Shown here piece after piece: positions 58,287 through 64,000 of a stretch of DNA of 64,000 nucleotides. The DNA is from Sipunculus nudus (Eukaryota > Annelida > Sipuncula > Golfingiida > Sipunculidae). Position numbers and translations under genes: made by a program. The number at the start of each line of letters is the position of its first letter. Within the stretch, counting starts at the first letter, position 1. The DNA is taken from positions 23,413,079 through 23,477,078 of the forward strand of contig CM049307.1 in NCBI GenBank assembly GCA_026874595.1. Reading direction: 5' to 3'. The notes under the pieces are model-generated. The model ran no database searches and was not told the origin of the DNA. It worked only from the letters and a program-made list of their open reading frames with translations.

Positions 58287-58515
58287 CTCAACATCACGAC
58301 TCCTGGCTACCTCAGCAAAATGTTCTTGTCCTTCTAATGTTTTGTCCATCTTGTCATCAGTCATACAGAACACTCGTAAGCGAGATTCCTGGTGATCATG
58401 CCGTTTGGCAAAGACAACAAATTTCGCCATGAACGGCACGGCCATTGCTTCTCTGTACAACTCGGTTGCCATTTTGGCTGCTTCGTTGATGTTCTGACAA
58501 TCCATCAGCCAAAAT
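58287..58515 (-). CDS. ANK: Ankyrin exon: UPA domain, first part
   Basis: A 229-nt exon, phase 2 to phase 0. It starts by completing the arginine of [10 protein letters not shown]. It continues through [31 protein letters not shown] and [12 protein letters not shown]. These are the hallmark strings of the ankyrin UPA domain, which packs against the tandem ZU5 domains next to the spectrin-binding surface. The donor GAG|GTGGGT falls exactly after RDVE, and the next exon begins VLDGKPQYV, as expected for the family (RDVEVLEGKP). Confidence 0.98.
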
Positions 58516-59191
58516 CTGTGGCAAAAAAAATCATGTAGATTTAACATGTCTAGTCTGACTCCCATGAAATACACTGATAGACAATAATCAGAATATCAAT
58601 GAATCAGTTTAGGCTGAATCATCCTGAGTAAAATTCATGAAAATATGCAACAAAACTTGAAGTAAGTCAATGTTATAATTACATAGTTAAGGGTAAATTT
58701 CACTTTACAGGGATAATATGGTCAGTTGTTCAAATATACAGTGAAATCTTGCCTGCCGACCAACCCCCTATCATGACCACCCCACTAAGGAGACCACATT
58801 TTTTGGTCCCGGTCTAATGTAAATCACCATAAACACCTCCTACTAACAAAACCACCCTGCTTACACTACCACTTAAGCTGGTCTCATGGTGGTCATGTTA
58901 GTGAGATTTTACTGTACTTAATAAGACTGGTATGTCATATTAAGCTAATTTGTATGCAGTTTAAACTCTGTAAACACTGTCTATGGTGGGTGGAAGAAGT
59001 TCGCAAAAAAGGAGATACAGTAATCTTTATATTATACACTATAAAATTTTGTTCCAAACAAAAGTAAAGAGTTATTAAACATGAGAAAAATTTGCACTCT
59101 TTAGCAAGAATCTGAACACACATTTGCAAAAAATGTCTGCCTATATAAATTCATATAAAGATTTAAAGTTATATGTAATAAGGGTCCTTAC
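58516..59191 (-). other. Intron within ZU5-UPA region
   Basis: About 0.68 kb of AT-rich intron. Nothing recognised except a good acceptor tract (eight T then gccacag) at its end. Confidence 0.8.
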
Positions 59192-59288
59192 CTGGCAGAA
59201 ACCGTAGTGGTGAAGGAGACACAGTCATTGATAAACTTGAGTGGAGTGGATCCTGTGATGTCTTCCCACTGAGCGGGGCTGACACCAC
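59192..59288 (-). CDS. ANK: Ankyrin exon: end of second ZU5 domain
   Basis: A 97-nt exon entering in phase 1 and leaving in phase 2. It encodes [31 protein letters not shown] and the first two bases of the arginine codon. This matches the very conserved [28 protein letters not shown] segment of ankyrins, which joins the second ZU5 domain to the UPA domain. Acceptor tactttacag and donor AG|GTAAGG are both strong. Confidence 0.97.
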
Positions 59289-61083
59289 CTGTAAAGTACG
59301 CAACCATCATACACTCGTACACAGCACATACACCAAACCTTCATCAGGTACAAGACATAACACCTGAACATAAAGCTTATTTCTTCACAAAGGCAATACT
59401 CATATTACTTGCCAGAAACGAGCAATTTTGACTTGAATTATAGATCTCACTTATGATAGAATACTTCAAACGAAAACAACACTTACAGATATACACATAC
59501 TTTTACAGATAATACAGATATATATAACAAAATCACAAATTATGAATGGATAATGGAATTAAATTTAGAATTACTCTTACATTATGTATCAATTTTATCT
59601 AAATTATCAATATTATATGACTGTTCTTTATTACTATTTCTTTCAGATCAGATTTCAATTTAACATCCATATATTTAAAAACAATTTATCTTTTACTCAA
59701 GAAACTTTAAAGACCTTCATTACCAAATAAGCATGCAGACTGTAGACATTCCACACAACAGAAAAGAGCTTCCCACTGAACCATGTTAATGTAACCAACA
59801 AGTCTTCATTATGTTAATTTACAAAAACTTATAACATTTCAACCTTCACCAAGTTAATTTATTATGATGTTCTAAATCTGGAACTGGAGTTTCAAATATG
59901 AATGTCAACTTCACTTTTCTTATTCAGAAGTAAACATATTGAGTCATACATTTTGTTTTTGAGGTGGTTATTGATAAAGTTAATGGCTCCTACAAGGTGA
60001 GAGATTTTAATCAAATATCTGCATGAAGTAAAAATGATAAAAGTAATTTTTAATAAAACTATGTATACCAATACCGAACAGATTTCAAACAATATTATAA
60101 AGAAACCCTCGATTCAGAATGTAAGCATCGAGTCAGAAACAAATATACACATGCACGCACAGTGATCAGTGTGTTATCCCTTCCAGACAAAACCCTATCA
60201 GGAAGAATTAGCAATGTATGCAAAGGGATTCAGTACTGTTTCTTATGTAACAGATTTACTGGATAAGTACCTGAAAGCATTAGTTAGTTAAGTAAGCATA
60301 TTTAAACCACTGATATTGTGGTCTTCCCTGACTTCAAAACAAGTCAAAATGATTAATATCTAATCACCACACATTCTGTCAGTCAGCACCACTATTATAC
60401 AAACCTATGACCTGTCTTCTAAGAAGATTACTTTAATAATGCCATTGTGTTTAACACAGCCATCTGCAAACTTTATCATGTTGCCACCTACTGCAAGTCA
60501 AGATTGAAATCAAGCTAAAAACTGTATATGCTGGTCACAGGTGAAATGAAGCAACAGCAAATTCATTAAGGGAAGATTAAAAACAAGGCAAGAGATGGTT
60601 CCTAATGCAGAGATTGAGAAGAAGGTATAGACAGCTTCTATCAGTGTAGACACTTATATGAGTCTTATTCAGCGGTTAACATGAAAGAATAGACTGTTTT
60701 TACAATACAAGGCTGAAACCAAGCAAGATTACTTCTAGGGGGAAAATAGGAGACAGAAAACTGCAGAACTCTTTTTAAAGTGATAGGGAAATGGCATTTT
60801 TGTAAGAGTTTTCCTTGTTTTCATCAGAAAACAAATGCGGTGTGAAAACTTTTTAAACAAATATCAGTTCTATGTAATATTCTGACAGCAGTTTGCAACA
60901 CTTTGTTAGATATCAATATGTACCAAAGCTTGACTGTTTATTCCTATAATCTACACCTAGCCCTGACTTGTTAAAAGCTCTGTTAGTAGGCATAGCAAAC
61001 ATCACTCCCACAAATGCGAGTGGGTATGAGTGATAGTTTTAGTACTCGGCATTCTATGTAAGCTGGGTAAGCTCAGCCATTAC
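59289..61083 (-). other. Intron between cassette and ZU5 exon
   Basis: About 1.8 kb of AT-rich intron. No repeat, RNA gene or further exon was recognised. Confidence 0.7.
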
Positions 61084-61146
61084 CATACAACATGTTGTTT
61101 TGCCACTGGTCGGTGGGTTCATCATCTATATATGCTTGTGGGGTTT
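61084..61146 (-). CDS. ANK: Ankyrin cassette exon between ZU5 parts (21 codons)
   Basis: A 63-nt exon with acceptor tgtgtttcag and donor G|GTAATG, starting and ending in phase 1. It encodes (E)TPQAYIDDEPTDQWQNNMLY followed by the split glycine that begins [10 protein letters not shown] in the next exon. Its symmetric phase means it can be included or skipped without changing frame. As far as I recall, most ankyrins run directly into the PAQWEDITG segment, so this acidic stretch would be an optional insert within the ZU5-UPA module. The sequence and phase support the exon. Its use is inferred. Confidence 0.72.
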
Positions 61147-64000
61147 CTGAAACACATGCATGTTACAACATAGCTGGGACTGCTCTGCAAAAAAGCAAGA
61201 CATGCATTTGGGATGCCATATCAAGTTTCCAGTCTCTTCATCAGCTGATATAATGAAGCTGTACCTGAATTTGTGTACAGATTCAGCCTAATATACTCTT
61301 AAGTACTCTAAGGCCCCATAACCAGTTTAGGAGCAATATGCTCCTCTCAAGATGTAGACAAAAAATATCAATATTGTAGGGGAGGCATACCAACAAACCT
61401 CAAGATTAAAATTATGTCAATTTCAAAAATTTATTTCATATATATTTCTCATTTTCTGTCTGATGTATATTTTACTGAACTTTTTGCAATTTATAAAGCT
61501 GTTGTTTATATAAACTTATCATTTATGAAAATTGGTACACAGAACAAACACTAGTGTTTGGGCAGGATATTTTATAGTCAAACCACAGGCTTAAAGCCTC
61601 ACAAATAATTTGTTCTGGTGAGGTAAAGCAGCTGGAATTTATTAATGCTAACTTAACAAATTGGGCCAGTAAATTTGAAACTCTTTTCTGGCATATGTTA
61701 GGGAACACAACACTACTGCATGCAATACTGCTTAGTGAGTATTCACTTGTACTCGTAAGGTCATTCATTGCTCTCAAGCTACCGTTTATGTTTCAAGAAG
61801 CTTAATGCAAAAGTATACTTCTTCTACTGGGCCATGCTAGCTTGTACTCATTTGGCCATTCATTGCTCTCAATGAGGAGAAAAAAATGCTCTAAGTTTAT
61901 TAATGATACATTAATGAAAAGTAATAAACTTCTTCTACTGGGCCATGCTAGCTTGTCCCAACAGGGTTTAATGCAATGGGTACTGATCTAATTATACAAT
62001 TAATAATACATTGTGGTGTAAGCTCTCATCTGTACATGCAGTAACAAGACTAACCCACAACTCTGAACACTATACAATTCTACAGCCCAAACAAGTTGCT
62101 CATGGACCACAACACATACACACACAATCACATTACTACAACAATATCAAAGCATGACAAAATGTAATCAACCTCAAGGTCACTTTTATAGTGCAAAATA
62201 TTGACACAAGTTGCTATAAAGAATAATGTATACACCCATGCCCTAGGTGGCATCACTTTGTATCACCCAGGAGACCCAGAACAACATAGAGAAAGGACGA
62301 GATAGAAACTATAGTTATACCTAAATTAACAGGGTTACTGTTACCTACAAAAATCACAGGGTTCAGGACGTTACATTCAACAAAACGATTAAGACAGTAG
62401 CAGTGCTCCCATTTACGTTACTGTGACAAGTTGAGAACAGCAACCAATAGGTTAACTGAAATACAAAAAAAAAATCAAAGGTGGCCGTATACAGTTTGGT
62501 GTTGACATACGCTAAAACAAAGCCGATTGCCTTCATCATCTGCAGTTCAAAATTAAAACTAGCCACACTACGTTGAAAAGTTAAAAAAGTGGCTCGCCTG
62601 GACTGAGAAGGCAGCAAAATTGAACAATTTTAATCATGCAAACTGTCTACAGTTACTATCGCTACCGTCAAAAAGAGAGCTGATTGGCTAATACTGCCCA
62701 TGCCACTAGGTTGAAAATGTTGACCATCACAAACACTCAGACATCCACGTGGGTCAGGTAAAAATTTTCCATGAAAGGGGTGCATGTGTAACTCAAGAAC
62801 TTGTCACAAGGGGTCACTACTGTACAGCATAAGCCACTATTAGTTCAGAATAAGCTTACGTCTGGAATGCTGTCTGCCTTTTTCTGCACGTACCCATTTT
62901 TGAGGCAAAAAGGGATCAAGAATAGTGACAGTGGAAATATTCTCATGGTGAAATACTGAAATAAACTGAAATCTAAAGATTTGATGGGTCTGCTGTTCTC
63001 AACTGTCATCTGAAATAGATACTGTATACCCCAAGGAATTTGTGGCATTACTTCTCACTGCCACAAACACAGACACATCAAAGACAGTTGGCAAACTGAA
63101 ACACTGTAAGTGACTGTAAGGACATGTGACAAGCGGCTACGGTCGTATGGTCCATAGTCCAGCGCACGAAGCATATAAGAGGTTTCTAGCACATACAGCC
63201 CGCGGGGGCCTAGGATACACCTATTTGATATGCAAAATCCCTACCTTCCCAGCCGTCTAGAATAAAACATTGGTAGACCAGGAATTAAATAAGATGTTCT
63301 CTAAAGCTATAACAGCGGTCACACGGTGCAACTGCCCATGTCTTTCTGAGACAATCTCAGCCAGCGAACTGCAGCTCAAATAACACATATACTGTGATTA
63401 TGTTAAATAAATCATAGCAAATCAGAGAAAATTGTATCATATGATGTACTGCATCAGGGGTTGCAAAAATACAGGGAATCATTAACTATTGTTAATAACT
63501 GTCATGTTCATACACAATGTACGCTGGCTGCAGACAATCGCAGAAAATAAAGAGCCACCTTAAGATCATCCTTCAATGTGAAATGCTACAATCCCCTGCA
63601 AATATTTACGGTTGTAATAGCAAACTACAAGGTTCTGTTGCATAACACAATGTAGAATATTGTACTTGTAGGTAAAAGTTGCACCATGTGAGACCTGCTT
63701 CATACTGATTGGTTGGGGACTGATAGTCAACACACATTCATCCAAATACTGCACCTTTTGGTTACATTCACACTGATTGTCATGCTAATTATTACATCAT
63801 TTATCTGGGCCCACAAATAGGTCAGGGTATACAGTATTGTAAACACAGGATAAATCAACTGTACTTCATTATCTTGTTACTGTCGAAATATACGAGGTCA
63901 TCATTCCAAGATCACAAATCAAAATTATTAAAGCAAAGGCACACAGTTAATTAAAGGATCATTCAAGGTTTGCTAACGAGCCCTTGTAACAAGTCCATTC
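61147..64000 (-). other. Upstream ankyrin intron (partial), no exon seen
   Basis: About 2.85 kb of AT-rich sequence. I saw no further ZU5-coding exon here, so this is taken as the intron to the next upstream exon. It holds a local duplication at about 61745-61955. Near 63130-63220 is a slightly CG-richer patch of unknown meaning. Confidence 0.6.
61745..61955. repeat. Local tandem duplication, about 107 bp
   Basis: The string cttctactgggccatgctag occurs near 61823 and again near 61930. The string cattcattgctctcaa occurs near 61763 and 61857. Together they mark an imperfect tandem copy of roughly 107 bp in intron sequence. Confidence 0.7.

Larger units (their letters stand above)
2314..61146 (-). 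other. ANK: Giant ankyrin gene, 3' part (5' end outside window)
   Basis: One minus-strand gene spans almost the whole window. Ankyrins link membrane channels and adhesion molecules to spectrin and, in giant neuronal forms, to axonal microtubules. Seen here in order: end of the second ZU5 domain, UPA domain, death domain, then a very long acidic tail. The 27 accepted exons have GT donors and AG acceptors. Their phases match at every junction and give one frame of 15,674 nt (about 5,223 residues) ending at the TAA at 2314-2316. The ankyrin repeats, first ZU5 and promoter must lie to the right of 64000. Giant tail exons after the death domain are known in vertebrate ANK2/ANK3, fly Ank2 and worm unc-44. 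The exon combinations used in real transcripts cannot be told from DNA, and further cassette exons may have been missed. Confidence 0.95.

Noticed and set aside
63128-63220. gacaagcggctacggtcgta, similar to the family-4 5' end
   Set aside because: Only about 12 bases agree. The GTATCTGCC arm, the tandem repeats and the hairpin are all missing.
1-64000. tRNA, rRNA and other structured RNA genes
   Set aside because: No cloverleaf with A and B boxes or rRNA-like stretch was noticed by eye. This is not a substitute for a covariance-model search, which could not be run.

Overview
The window is animal nuclear DNA: AT-rich, intron-rich, and packed with non-coding repeats. It holds the 3' two thirds of one gene on the minus strand. 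That gene is a neuronal-type ankyrin of the ANK2/ANK3, Drosophila Ank2, C. elegans unc-44 class. The 5' part of the gene (ankyrin repeats, first ZU5 domain, most of the second) lies beyond position 64000. The protein sequence, gene layout and repeat content suggest a lophotrochozoan, most likely a mollusc. That is an inference, not a proof.

Reading the gene from right to left: one cassette exon (61084-61146), the end of the second ZU5 domain (59192-59288), the UPA domain (58287-58515 and 56721-56972), a linker (56225-56303), the death domain (55608-55808 and 55056-55184), then a very long acidic, disordered C-terminal tail. The tail includes four long exons: 23545-27582 (4038 nt), 17538-19436 (1899 nt), 16442-17212 (771 nt) and 9061-15486 (6426 nt). 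A series of small exons surrounds them. The last exon ends in a stop at 2314. I assigned every splice site by GT/AG and reading phase. Joining all 27 accepted exons gives one continuous frame of 15,674 nt, about 5,223 residues. Nearly every tail exon starts and ends in phase 1, so the tail can be spliced modularly. This is the invertebrate counterpart of the giant ankyrins that organise the axon initial segment and axonal microtubules.

The introns carry a set of non-autonomous mobile elements that share one architecture. The 5' end starts CAAG or CAAA. A subterminal arm of about 8-11 nt follows. The middle is long tandem repeats. The 3' end is a strong hairpin whose outer arm is complementary to the 5' arm, followed directly by an A-run. 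At least four sequence families follow this plan, and their hairpin arms co-vary between families. All copies point the same way, against the gene. One composite (31471-38674) is a nest of at least four insertions and contains a 178-bp satellite and a 335-bp tandem repeat. The architecture resembles Helentron-associated (HINE or 'pearl'-type) elements, but no transposition protein is encoded here.

The left end (1-2313) is 3' flank with an array of palindromic TCGTACGTACGA units. I found no tRNA, rRNA, CRISPR, transposase or second protein-coding gene.
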